From Longimicrobiales bacterium (lineage in GTDB: Bacteria > Gemmatimonadota > Gemmatimonadetes > Longimicrobiales > Gaopeijiaceae): 64,000 nt of DNA. The notes under the pieces are model-generated. The model was not told the origin of the DNA and did not search any database. It worked only from the letters and a program-made list of their open reading frames with translations. Below are positions 42,221 to 50,453 of the stretch, piece by piece. Location of the stretch: the NCBI GenBank assembly GCA_958295645.1, contig OY282361.1, positions 766,927-830,926 on the forward strand. The letters are read 5' to 3'. Position numbers and translations under genes: made by a program. How positions within the stretch are numbered: the first letter of the stretch is position 1; every line of letters begins with the position of its first letter.

Positions 42221-43673
42221 CGACGAACTTCTCCACGTGACCAGCGTCCTGCGGCTTGCCGGCCAGGCTCGCGATCGCCAGCACCGGGAGATGCACGAGC
42301 AGTCCCAAGATTCCCTCGTGCACGCCGAAGGGCTTGAGCGCCGGATTCAGAAAGAAGAACACGGCGGTGCTCGCACCGGCGACGAGACCCCATAGGACGC
42401 CCGCGGTGGTCGCCCGCCTCCAGTACAAGGCCGCCAGCACCGCGGGCATGAACTGGCAGACGATGCCGTAGGAAGCCAGCAAGAGGTCGACGAGCGAAGC
42501 GTTCTCCTCCAGGGCCAGTGCGTAGGCCAGCGCGCCCACGCCCACGACCAGAAACCGCATCAGCAGGCGCTGCGCCTTGTCCGACAGCTTCCTGAAGGGC
42601 TGCACGCCGTCCTCGACGACCACGGAGGCTCCAGCGTGCAGCAAGGCGTCCCCGGTGGACATCGAGGCCGACAGCGCGCCGGCGCAGAACAACCCGACGA
42701 CGAGAGCCGGCAGCTCGGTGCGCACCACCAGGAACGGCAGCACGACGTCCGCCGACGGGGGCGCCTCCGGGAAGAGGACACCGGCGAATCCGATGAGGAA
42801 GACGGGAATCAGGAACAACTGAAAGGTGGGGAAGAGGACGACGGTTCGCCGGATCGTGCGGTCGTCCTTGGCCGTGAACGCCTTCATGAAGAGGTGCGGC
42901 AGCATGGTGAATCCGATCGCGCTCACGAGGATGGCGGTCGAATACGCGCCCCAAGTCCACGGAGCGCCGGCGCCGTCGAGTCCAGGAAACGACAGCAACT
43001 CGGGCCGCTCCGACAGGATTTGCTCGAACATGGGTCCGACTCCGCCGTAGAGCTTGCTCGGCAGATAGAGCCCAAGGGTCCAGGCGATCGCCAACATGAA
43101 GATCCCCTGGAAGGCGTTCGTCCATCCCACCGCCGAGACGCCGCGCGCCAGCACGTAGACCATGACGACCCCGTACGCCACCGCCGCTCCCGCCCAGAGC
43201 GGAATGCGCCCGTCGGTCACGGCCTCGATCACGATGCCCGCGCCCCTGATCTGGATCGTCACGTAGGGCACGAAGGCCGCCAGCGTCAACGCCGCCATGA
43301 GCGCCGACAGCCCGCGCGACGGAAACCGGCCGGTCAGCAGCTGAGCCTGCGTAACGAAGCCGAACCGCCGCCCCAAAGCCGCCACCTTGGGTCCGACGGT
43401 GTACCACGGAGCCATGCCCAGAACGCCGTACGAAAGAATGTAGAAGGCAGCCGCGCCCCGCGAATACGCCCATCCCGGCCCACCCAGGAAGGCGAAGGCG
43501 GAGAACACCGACGCCCCCGTGATGAAGTACATGACCACCAGGCCGAAGTCGCGGTCGCCCGCCACGTATCCCTGCACGCTCTTGGAGGCCCGTCGGCCGG
43601 CCAGCAGCCCCACGGCCAGCGTCGCGGCCAAGTAGGCGGCGATGACCAGGGTTATGAGCGTGAACTTATCCAT
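42213..43673 (-). CDS. Sodium:solute symporter (SSS family)
   Basis: 486 aa, about 13 predicted membrane helices. MDKFTLITLVIAAYLAATLAVG start, then ASKSVQGYVAGDRDFG, SAFAFLGGPGWAYSRGA and the SSS signature-like GLFCAGALSASMSTGDALLHAG. The substrate cannot be told; organic acids or amino acids are usual for this branch. ATG at 43673 sits inside the end of the upstream DUF3311-like gene. The pair is typical of a symporter with a small membrane partner. Confidence 0.92.
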   Translation of the reverse strand: MDKFTLITLVIAAYLAATLAVGLLAGRRASKSVQGYVAGDRDFGLVVMYFITGASVFSAFAFLGGPGWAYSRGAAAFYILSYGVLGMAPWYTVGPKVAALGRRFGFVTQAQLLTGRFPSRGLSALMAALTLAAFVPYVTIQIRGAGIVIEAVTDGRIPLWAGAAVAYGVVMVYVLARGVSAVGWTNAFQGIFMLAIAWTLGLYLPSKLYGGVGPMFEQILSERPELLSFPGLDGAGAPWTWGAYSTAILVSAIGFTMLPHLFMKAFTAKDDRTIRRTVVLFPTFQLFLIPVFLIGFAGVLFPEAPPSADVVLPFLVVRTELPALVVGLFCAGALSASMSTGDALLHAGASVVVEDGVQPFRKLSDKAQRLLMRFLVVGVGALAYALALEENASLVDLLLASYGIVCQFMPAVLAALYWRRATTAGVLWGLVAGASTAVFFFLNPALKPFGVHEGILGLLVHLPVLAIASLAGKPQDAGHVEKFVDV

Positions 43674-43950
43674 GCATGGACTTGGACTGGGATGCTGCTT
43701 CGGGCGGCGACTCGCCTTCCAAGCGGCTCCTGCGGGCCTGGCGGGCGCCGGTGCGCTCGCGGGCCGCGTCCATGCGCCAGAACAGGAACAGGCTGCCGAG
43801 CAGCCAAGCCGCCACCCAGGCCATCTGGCGGGGCAGACCGAGCACAAAGGGGTCCGGCGTGTTCACGAGCGTCTGGCCGGGCCACGTGACGGCCGCCGCG
43901 AACAGCAGGTGGTAAGCCCAGGCGATCCGGCCCCACGTCCTGAACGGCAT
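43666..43950 (-). CDS. DUF3311-like small membrane protein
   Basis: 94 aa with two hydrophobic segments (about residues 9-25 and 41-58) and the PDPFVLGLPRQMAWVAAWLL pattern typical of small partners of SSS symporters. The cytoplasmic tail is basic. Stop overlaps the symporter start by 8 nt. Function unknown; likely a stability or coupling partner. The DUF assignment is by pattern only. Confidence 0.7.
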   Translation of the reverse strand: MPFRTWGRIAWAYHLLFAAAVTWPGQTLVNTPDPFVLGLPRQMAWVAAWLLGSLFLFWRMDAARERTGARQARRSRLEGESPPEAASQSKSMHG

Positions 43951-43987
43951 CTTGGCCTCTTTCGCGCGGGTGTGTGGTGAACCTAGC

Positions 43988-44212
43988 CTAGCCTACTTCC
44001 GCGTGAGCGCTCCACTTCTCGAAGGACTGGCCGGACGCCGGCAAGCGGATGTCGATGGTCTTTCGAGGCGCGACGTCGACCGGCCGGGTCGGGCCAAGCT
44101 CCGTGCCGTTGGAGAGGTGGGCCACGGCGCAGGCAGCCAGCGCCACGGCGAGCAGGAGGCCGACGCTCGCCAACGAACGGCAACTCCGGCTGAGGCGTTG
44201 GCCGGTCTCCAC
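43988..44212 (-). CDS. Truncated lipoprotein paralogue (internal deletion)
   Basis: 74 aa, GTG start. Signal peptide with a lipobox LAAC (Cys28), then immediately HLSNGTELGPTRPVDVAP and a segment ending SFEKWSAHAEVG. These match the second half of the domain of its upstream neighbour (HLSNGVELGPTTPGDLAP ... FETWSAHAEFG). The linker and first domain half are missing, as is the acidic tail. It begins 3 nt after the neighbour's stop. Probably a decayed tandem duplicate; whether it is still made is unknown. Confidence 0.6.
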   Translation of the reverse strand: METGQRLSRSCRSLASVGLLLAVALAACAVAHLSNGTELGPTRPVDVAPRKTIDIRLPASGQSFEKWSAHAEVG

Positions 44213-44215
44213 GGG

Positions 44216-44761
44216 TCAGTCCTTGCCCTCGTGCTCGCCCTGCTTCTTGCCTTCGCCCGATTCCTCCTCGTTGCCGGATTCGCCGGACTCCCGTCCTTCG
44301 TGCTCGTCGTCTTCTCCGTCGTGTTCGCCTTCGGCTCCGCCGAATTCGGCGTGGGCGCTCCATGTCTCGAAGGCATCGTCGGAGGCCTCCAGGACCACCT
44401 CGCGACTCTCGCCGGGAGCCAAGTCGCCCGGGGTCGTCGGCCCAAGTTCGACGCCGTTGGACAAGTGGACCTCCACACGCACGCTCGTCAGTGGTTCCGC
44501 GCCGACGTTCTCCACCGTGCCCGTGAAGGCGTTGGCCTGTTCGTCGTAGGCGAGCATCAAGCGCGACCCGGCGTGCTCGTGGTCGTAGGTCTCGTCCTTG
44601 GCCAGCTGCTCGGCCGATTCCTCCGCGCCGTCGGGCGCCGCGAGTTCGGCCTCGCCGGCCTCCGCGGACTCTTCGACGTACGCGTCGTCGCCGTCGCCGG
44701 ACGGGCCGCAGGCGACCAGGAGGCATGCCGTCGCCGACAGGAGTCTCGTGCTTCTCGTCAT
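44216..44761 (-). CDS. Lipoprotein with FxLYD-like domain and acidic tail
   Basis: 181 aa. Lipobox LVAC (Cys18) after a short signal peptide; an acidic linker (about 19-62); a small beta-sandwich-like domain (about 66-141: AFTGTVENVGAEPLTSVRVEV, LAPGESREVVLEA) resembling FxLYD/DUF3426-type extracellular domains; a Glu/Gly/His-rich tail from about 145. GGAGA lies 8 nt before the ATG. Function unknown; the charged tail could bind metal ions or polymer. The downstream gene is a shortened copy. Confidence 0.75.
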   Translation of the reverse strand: MTRSTRLLSATACLLVACGPSGDGDDAYVEESAEAGEAELAAPDGAEESAEQLAKDETYDHEHAGSRLMLAYDEQANAFTGTVENVGAEPLTSVRVEVHLSNGVELGPTTPGDLAPGESREVVLEASDDAFETWSAHAEFGGAEGEHDGEDDEHEGRESGESGNEEESGEGKKQGEHEGKD

Positions 44762-44812
44762 CTTGATTTCTCCGTTCGTGGTGGTGGTTCCTCGGACGCC
44801 GATGCGCTTGCC

Positions 44813-44840
44813 AAGATAGCCGCTTGCGCCGCAAGGTCAA
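44813..44840 (-). promoter_or_regulatory. Candidate promoter of the lipoprotein genes
   Basis: Minus strand TTGACC (44840-44835) and TATCTT (44818-44813), 16 bp apart, about 52 bp upstream of the ATG at 44761. The sequence context is GGCTATCTTGG. Confidence 0.5.
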
Positions 44841-44927
44841 TGAACGAGGGTCTTCGTACCTGGGCAAGGGGACTGACGCCGGACAGCCGAGCAGTCGCCG
44901 TGCGACCGGGTCAAGGAGAGGGTGGAG

Positions 44928-45719
44928 CTAGCCGCCACCGCGCCGACGCTTCTCGACGAACGCCCTGACGCCCTCCTGGCCGTCGTCGGAGGCGAAGGCC
45001 TCGAGGAACAGCTCCTTCTCCAGCGCGAGGCCGGCAGACAGGGGACGTTCGCCGGCTTCGAGCACGGCCTTCTTGACGAGCCGCAGCGCCACGGGGCTCC
45101 AGCGGGCCATTCGCGTCGCGACTTCGCGAGCTTTCTCGAGATGATCGCCCTCGTCCACCAAGAACTCGATCAAGCCGATGCGGTGGGCCTCCTCGGCATC
45201 GACGAGGTCGCCGGAGAGGCCGAGACGGAGGGCCTGGCCGGGTCCCACCAAGCGGGCGAGGCGCTGCGTGCCACCGGCGCCTGGGATAAGGCCGAGGCGG
45301 ATCTCGAACTGGCCGAACCGGGCGGTGGCGTCGGCGACTCGGACGTCGCAGGCGAGCGCGAGTTCGGCGCCGCCCCCAATGCAGAAGCCGTGGACGGCGC
45401 AGACCACGGGCTTCGGAAACTCGGCGAGCGCCTCGTACACGCGTCGCCTGTCGTATACGGCGCGTTGCTCCTCGGGCGTGCGAGAGGCGAACTCGTTCAC
45501 GTCGGCGCCCGCCACGAAGGCGTCGCCCGCGCCGTGGAGGATGGCGACCTTCACGTCGTCGCGGGCGGCCAAGGCGTCGAAGGCGTCCGCGAGGGCTTGA
45601 CGCACGGCCTCGTTCAAGGCGTTCAGCTTCTCGGGGCGGTTGATCTCCACCTCGCCGACGGCGTTGCGCACGGAAACCCGCACGGTGCGGGAATCGGAGA
45701 GTTGTGGCGCCGAATTCAA
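44928..45719 (-). CDS. Enoyl-CoA hydratase/isomerase (crotonase family), first copy
   Basis: 263 aa, TTG start. Crotonase fold with the oxyanion-hole and catalytic Glu residues in CIGGGAELALACD and FGQFEIRLGLIPGAGGTQRL. Hydrates 2-enoyl-CoA esters. Overlaps the upstream dehydrogenase gene by 4 nt. Last gene of the cluster that begins at 47936. Confidence 0.92.
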   Translation of the reverse strand: MNSAPQLSDSRTVRVSVRNAVGEVEINRPEKLNALNEAVRQALADAFDALAARDDVKVAILHGAGDAFVAGADVNEFASRTPEEQRAVYDRRRVYEALAEFPKPVVCAVHGFCIGGGAELALACDVRVADATARFGQFEIRLGLIPGAGGTQRLARLVGPGQALRLGLSGDLVDAEEAHRIGLIEFLVDEGDHLEKAREVATRMARWSPVALRLVKKAVLEAGERPLSAGLALEKELFLEAFASDDGQEGVRAFVEKRRRGGG

Positions 45720-46738
45720 GAAAGGCCGCGCGACGCGGTCGCCGTGCCGCTCCTAGTCGGGGACTTGCGGTCTCCCGCCGCGGACTTGCCGCTCCAGTCG
45801 TAGAATCCGCGGCCGGACTTCTTGCCGAGCTTGCCTTCGGCGACCATGCGCTCCAGCAGGGCGGGGGGACGGAAGGCCTCCGAGCTCAGTGTCTCGTGCA
45901 GGTGGCGTGCGATGCCCAAGCGCACGTCCAGCCCCACCAAGTCGGTCACCTTGAGCGGTCCCATCGGGTGACGGTAGCCGAGTTCCATGGCCTTGTCGAT
46001 GTCGGGGGGCGACGCCACGCCGGCTTCGACCATGCGAATCGCCTCGAGCCCCAGCGCCACGCCCAGGCGGGAGGACGCGAAGCCGGGCGAATCGGCGACC
46101 ACGATGGGCTCCTTGCCGAGGTCCCGCACGAACTCCAGGCAGCGTTCCAACGTCTCGACGCCGGTCTTGGGGCCTTCGACGACTTCGACGAGGGCCATCA
46201 GGTGGACGGGGTTGAAGAAGTGAAGACCGAGAAACCGATCCGGCGAGGGCAGTCCGTCCGCCATCGCGCCGACCGAAAGCGACGACGTATTGGTAGCCAG
46301 AACCGCCTTCGACGGCGTTGCCGGGGCGACCGAGCCGACGGCCTCGGCGACCGACCGCAACACCGCCGTCTTCAGCTCCATCGATTCGGGAACGGCCTCG
46401 ATCACCAAGTCGGCCTCCTGCACGGCCTCCTCCAGCCGGCGCGCGGCCCGGAGGCGGGACAGCGCGGCCTCGCGGGCGGCTTCCGCCACCTTGCCCAGGG
46501 CCACGCCCTTGTCCAGCGTGGCGGCGATGCGCACCATGCCGCGCCGCAGCTCCGCCTCGCCGGCGTCGTGGAGCGCGGTCGGGTACCCGGCCATGGCGGC
46601 CGCCTGGGCGATGCCATGGCCCATCGTCCCCGCGCCCACTACGGCGACGCGGGAGAAGGGCCGGCCGAATGGGCGCGCGGCTCCTGACGGGCGGGCGGGA
46701 GCGGTCTCCCGCGCGGAGTCCCGCGACGCCGCCGACAC
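45716..46738 (-). CDS. 3-hydroxyacyl-CoA dehydrogenase (PaaH/HBD type)
   Basis: 340 aa, GTG start. NAD motif VVGAGTMGHGIAQAAAMAG, catalytic His in GLHFFNPVHLM, NTSSLSV and the C-terminal DLVGLDVRLGIARHL. Single-function (no hydratase fusion). Between thiolase (1 nt gap) and hydratase (overlap), so one operon for the last three steps of beta-oxidation or for phenylacetate lower-pathway intermediates. About 20 extra N-terminal and C-terminal residues are low complexity. Confidence 0.93.
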   Translation of the reverse strand: MSAASRDSARETAPARPSGAARPFGRPFSRVAVVGAGTMGHGIAQAAAMAGYPTALHDAGEAELRRGMVRIAATLDKGVALGKVAEAAREAALSRLRAARRLEEAVQEADLVIEAVPESMELKTAVLRSVAEAVGSVAPATPSKAVLATNTSSLSVGAMADGLPSPDRFLGLHFFNPVHLMALVEVVEGPKTGVETLERCLEFVRDLGKEPIVVADSPGFASSRLGVALGLEAIRMVEAGVASPPDIDKAMELGYRHPMGPLKVTDLVGLDVRLGIARHLHETLSSEAFRPPALLERMVAEGKLGKKSGRGFYDWSGKSAAGDRKSPTRSGTATASRGLS

Positions 46739-46739
46739 G

Positions 46740-47936
46740 TCAGGCCCTCTCGATCACGGTGGCGATGCCCTGGCCGACGCCGACGCACATCGTCGCCAGG
46801 CCCAGCGTCGCGTCGCGGCGGCGCATCTCGTGCGCCAGGGTCGCCAGAATGCGGGCGCCGGAGCAGCCGATCGGGTGCCCCAGAGCGATCGCGCCGCCGT
46901 TGACGTTGACCGCGCCGGGATTCAGGCCGAGTTCGCGAATGCACGGAATCGCTTGCGCAGCGAAGGCCTCGTTGACTTCGGCGAGGGCCAAGTCTCCCGC
47001 GACCACGCCCGCCCGCTCCATGCATCGCCGCGACGCGGGCACCGGGCCGATGCCCATGCGCGCCGGGTCCACTCCGGCGACCGCGCAGGCCCGGATCGAC
47101 GCCATCGGCTCCAGGCCGAGCGAGGCGGCCTTGCGGGCCTCGACCACGAGCAGGGCCGCGGCGCCGTCGTTGATGCCGGAGGAGTTGCCGGCGGTAACCG
47201 TTCCGTCCTTCGCGAACACGGGACGAAGTCCGGCCAGCGACTCCGGCGCGACGCCGGGCCGGGGGTGCTCGTCCTCCTCCACCGTCACCGGCCCGCCCCG
47301 GCGGCGAGGCACGCTCACGGGCACCGTTTCGGCGGCGAAGCGGCCTTCCGCCACCGCCTTCGCCGCCTTGCGCTGGCTGTCCAAGGCGAAGGCGTCCTGA
47401 TCCTCCCGCGACACTCCGAACTCCTGCGCCACCGTCTCCGCGGTCTCTCCCAGGCTCGCCGTCCAGGCGCCGGGAAAGCGCGGGTTCGGAAACCGCCAGC
47501 CCAGAACCGTGTCCGCGACCCCCGGGACGCCGCGCGCGTAGCCTCGTTCGGGCTTGAGCATGACGATCGGCGCACGGCTCATGGACTCGACGCCGCCTGC
47601 CACGAACACGTCTCCCTCTCCGGCGCGGATCGCGTGAAAGGCGCTGCACACGGCCTGCATTCCCGAGCCGCAAAGGCGGTTCACCGTCTGGCCCGGCCTC
47701 TCCACCGGCAGTCCGGCGCGGAGCAGGGCCATCCGCGCCACGTTGCGGTTGTCTTCGCCCGCTTGGTTCGCGCAGCCGAAGATCACGTCGTCCACCAGCT
47801 CCGGCGGCAGCCCGCTGCGCGCCACTAGGGCCTCGATCACGACGGCCGCCAAGTCGTCCGGGCGAACCCGCGCCAATGCGCCGCCGTGTCGTCCGATGGG
47901 CGTGCGGACGGCCTCCACGATCCAGGCCTCTCTCAT
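46740..47936 (-). CDS. Acetyl-CoA acyltransferase (thiolase)
   Basis: 398 aa. Nucleophile Cys in NRLCGSGMQAV, NEAFAAQ, and the C-terminal HPIGCSGAR and CVGVGQG motifs. The sequence style (IVEAVRTPIGRHGGALA) is closest to beta-ketoadipyl-CoA/acyl-CoA thiolases of the PcaF/PaaJ/FadA group; exact substrate undetermined. First gene of the thiolase-dehydrogenase-hydratase run; 78 bp gap from the aldehyde dehydrogenase. Confidence 0.93.
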   Translation of the reverse strand: MREAWIVEAVRTPIGRHGGALARVRPDDLAAVVIEALVARSGLPPELVDDVIFGCANQAGEDNRNVARMALLRAGLPVERPGQTVNRLCGSGMQAVCSAFHAIRAGEGDVFVAGGVESMSRAPIVMLKPERGYARGVPGVADTVLGWRFPNPRFPGAWTASLGETAETVAQEFGVSREDQDAFALDSQRKAAKAVAEGRFAAETVPVSVPRRRGGPVTVEEDEHPRPGVAPESLAGLRPVFAKDGTVTAGNSSGINDGAAALLVVEARKAASLGLEPMASIRACAVAGVDPARMGIGPVPASRRCMERAGVVAGDLALAEVNEAFAAQAIPCIRELGLNPGAVNVNGGAIALGHPIGCSGARILATLAHEMRRRDATLGLATMCVGVGQGIATVIERA

Positions 47937-48014
47937 GGCGCCGCCGTTATCCTGGGCGCCGTTTCCGGAGCGCCGTCGCCTCCGGAGCCGGCATCTCGAC
48001 GACCGCCTCCACCG

Positions 48015-49505
48015 CTAGCCGTCCAGGGCCACCCATACGCTCTTGACGCGCGTGTACTTCTCCAGGGCAGTGCGGAAGCCGAGGTCGCGCCCGAAGCCGC
48101 TCTCCTTGCATCCCCCGAACGGCGAGGCCGGCGCGTACTGGTTGTAGGTGTTCACCCAGACCGTGCCCGCGTCGATGGCGGCGGCCATTCGGTGCGCCTT
48201 GCCGACGTCGCGCGTCCAGACGCCCGCGGCCAACCCGTAGCAGGAGTCGTTGGCCTTGGCGATGGCGTCGTCCACGTCCCGGAACGGAATCACCGCCGCC
48301 ACCGGCCCGAATATCTCCTCGCGCGCGATGGACATCGCCGGCTCGACGCCAGAAAAAACCGTCGCGTTCACGAAGTTGCCTTGCCCGTTCACCGTCACCC
48401 TGTCCCCGCCCGCCTCGAGGCGCGCCCCCTCGCGGCGTCCCGCCTCGATGTAGCCCATCACCCGGTCCAGCTGCGCCTCGCTGACGACCGCGCCCAGCCG
48501 CGTCTTCGGATCCATCGGATCGCCCGCCGGCATTTGCTTCGCGCGCGCCGCCAGCCCCGCCACGAAGTCGTCGTGCACCGAATCCTCCACGAGAATGCGG
48601 CTGCCGGCCGCGCAGACCTCTCCCTTCCCGTAGAACACGCCCATGGAGGCGCCCCTCACCGCCTGCTTCAGGTCGGCATCGGCAAAGACCACGTTGGGCG
48701 ACTTGCCCCCGAGCTCCAGCGAGACCGGCTTCAGCGTCGCCGAAGCCTCGCGCATCACGCGGCGCCCAACCGCCGTGGAGCCCGTGAACGAGATCGCGTC
48801 CACGCCCGCGTGCCTCACCAGCGCCGCGCCCGCCGTCTCGCCGAAACCCGGCACCACGTTCAGGACCCCGGCCGGAAACCCCGCCTGGGCCGCCAACTCG
48901 CCGAAGCGAAGCGCCGTCAGCGGCGTCTGCTCCGCGGGCTTGAGAACCACCGTGTTTCCGCAGGCGAGCGCCGGTGCCACCTTCCAGGCCGCCATGGACA
49001 GCGGGAAGTTCCACGGAATGATCGCCCCCACGACGCCCAGCGGCTCCCGCAGAGCGTAGTTGAGGAAAGGACCCTGCACGGGGATCACGTCCCCCTGAAC
49101 CTTGTCGGCCAGCCCTGCGTAGTACCGCAACGTTCGGACCACCGAGGGCAGGTCCACCCGCCGCGCCTCGAAGTAGGGCTTGCCGTTGTCCCGTGTCTCG
49201 AGCCGCGCCAGCTCGTCCGCGTGACTCTCGACCAACTCCGAGAGCTTCCACAGCAGGCGCGACCGCTCCTGGGGATCCATTCGGCGCCAACGATCGTCGG
49301 CAAAGGCCGTCCGGGCCGCTTCGACGGCGCAGTCCACGTCCTCCGGACCCGCCTCGGCCACCTCCGCCAGCGTCTTGCCCGTCGCAGGGTTCGTCGACTC
49401 GAACGTCCCGCCCGCCCGGGCGTCGCACCAGGCGCCGCCGATCCACAGGCGGGTGCGGAGGGGCTCCGCGTCCGCGGCCTTCGTCGCGTCGGTCCCCTCC
49501 GCCAC
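48015..49505 (-). CDS. NAD(P)-dependent aldehyde dehydrogenase
   Basis: 496 aa, GTG start. IIPWNFPLSMAAWKVAPAL, the NAD-binding Glu region LELGGKSPNVVF and catalytic Cys in GKGEVCAAGSR, with the C-terminal EIFGPVAAVIPF and NQYAPASPFGGCKESG. Closest in pattern to class 1/2 aldehyde and betaine-aldehyde dehydrogenases. 5 nt after the upstream hydratase gene. The cluster suggests oxidation of an aldehyde to a carboxylate that enters CoA-dependent degradation; inference. Confidence 0.92.
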   Translation of the reverse strand: MAEGTDATKAADAEPLRTRLWIGGAWCDARAGGTFESTNPATGKTLAEVAEAGPEDVDCAVEAARTAFADDRWRRMDPQERSRLLWKLSELVESHADELARLETRDNGKPYFEARRVDLPSVVRTLRYYAGLADKVQGDVIPVQGPFLNYALREPLGVVGAIIPWNFPLSMAAWKVAPALACGNTVVLKPAEQTPLTALRFGELAAQAGFPAGVLNVVPGFGETAGAALVRHAGVDAISFTGSTAVGRRVMREASATLKPVSLELGGKSPNVVFADADLKQAVRGASMGVFYGKGEVCAAGSRILVEDSVHDDFVAGLAARAKQMPAGDPMDPKTRLGAVVSEAQLDRVMGYIEAGRREGARLEAGGDRVTVNGQGNFVNATVFSGVEPAMSIAREEIFGPVAAVIPFRDVDDAIAKANDSCYGLAAGVWTRDVGKAHRMAAAIDAGTVWVNTYNQYAPASPFGGCKESGFGRDLGFRTALEKYTRVKSVWVALDG

Positions 49506-49510
49506 GCGCC

Positions 49511-50311
49511 TCAGCCGCCCTGGAACTCGGGCCTGCGCTTCTCCACGTAGGCGCTCAGCCCCTCGCGGGCGTCCTCGCTGGCGAAGAGCTGCTGCTGCAG
49601 CTCGCGTTCCAACGCCAGCGCCGCTTCGAACGAGAGGTCGGCGCCCGTCTGCACGGAGCGCTTGATGGCGCCCACCGCCTTCGCCGCCATGCGAGGGGGA
49701 CAGAACCCCCGCGCGTACTCGACGACGCGTTCCATGAATTCGGGGTGCGTCTCCGTCTCCCAGACCTCGTTGACGATGCCCATCTCCAAGGCACGGTCGA
49801 ACCCGAAGGTGCGGCCGCCTGCCATCAGCTCGATGGACTTGGCTTTGCCCACTAGCCTAGCCAGCCGCTGGGTGCCGCCGGTCCCCGGCAGCACGCCCAG
49901 GTTGACCTCCGGCAGCCCGGTCTTGCCGCGTCCCGCCCTTGCGACGCGAAGGTCGGCGGCCATCGCGATCTCCAGCCCGCCGCCCACCGCGTGGCCGTTG
50001 AGCGCCGCGACGACCAGCTTCGGCGTCTGCTCCAGCCGGTTCAGCGTCTCGTTCGCGTGCAGGCAGAAGTAGTACTTGAACTCGGGCGTCACATCGGCCA
50101 GCATCCCGATGTCGGCCCCGGCGGAGAAGAACTTCTCGCCCTGGCCGGTCACCACGACGACGTGCACGTCTCCGTCGAAGCGCGCCTTCAGGACGGCGTC
50201 GTCGAGCTGGCGCATCATCTCGTGCGTGTACGTGTTCGCGGGCGGATCGTCCAGGGCGAGGACGGCCACGCCGTCGCTGGACTCGTAGTGAACGAGGGCT
50301 TTTCCGGGCAT
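49511..50311 (-). CDS. Enoyl-CoA hydratase/isomerase, second copy
   Basis: 266 aa from the ATG at 50311. Glu residues in AVGGGLEIAMAAD and GLPEVNLGVLPGTGGTQRL are present. N-terminus VHYESSDGVAVLALDDPPAN is typical. First gene of an apparent operon with the aldehyde dehydrogenase. The upstream open frame to 50527 is not conserved. Confidence 0.92.
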   Translation of the reverse strand: MPGKALVHYESSDGVAVLALDDPPANTYTHEMMRQLDDAVLKARFDGDVHVVVVTGQGEKFFSAGADIGMLADVTPEFKYYFCLHANETLNRLEQTPKLVVAALNGHAVGGGLEIAMAADLRVARAGRGKTGLPEVNLGVLPGTGGTQRLARLVGKAKSIELMAGGRTFGFDRALEMGIVNEVWETETHPEFMERVVEYARGFCPPRMAAKAVGAIKRSVQTGADLSFEAALALERELQQQLFASEDAREGLSAYVEKRRPEFQGG

Positions 50312-50346
50312 TGTTGCGCTTGTCTTGGGGGGAGGACGGGGCCAAG

Positions 50347-50352
50347 AAGATA
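50347..50352 (-). promoter_or_regulatory. Candidate -10 element upstream of the second enoyl-CoA hydratase gene
   Basis: TATCTT on the minus strand, 36 bp upstream of the ATG at 50311, followed by CTTGGCC like the nuo site. No clear -35 box. It lies in the 142 bp divergent gap with the NfeD gene. Confidence 0.35.
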
Positions 50353-50453
50353 ACATGGAGCCGCGGACGCTAGATTGTTTGCGGGCGCCGGCGCGTACTT
50401 GTTCATGTCCGGAGCAGCGAAGCAGTTTCGATCTAGCGGGAAGGAGCGGGGCC

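Noticed and set aside
46740-48015. Possible PHA (polyhydroxybutyrate) cluster around thiolase
   Set aside because: No phaB or phaC; the thiolase style and neighbours fit degradation better.
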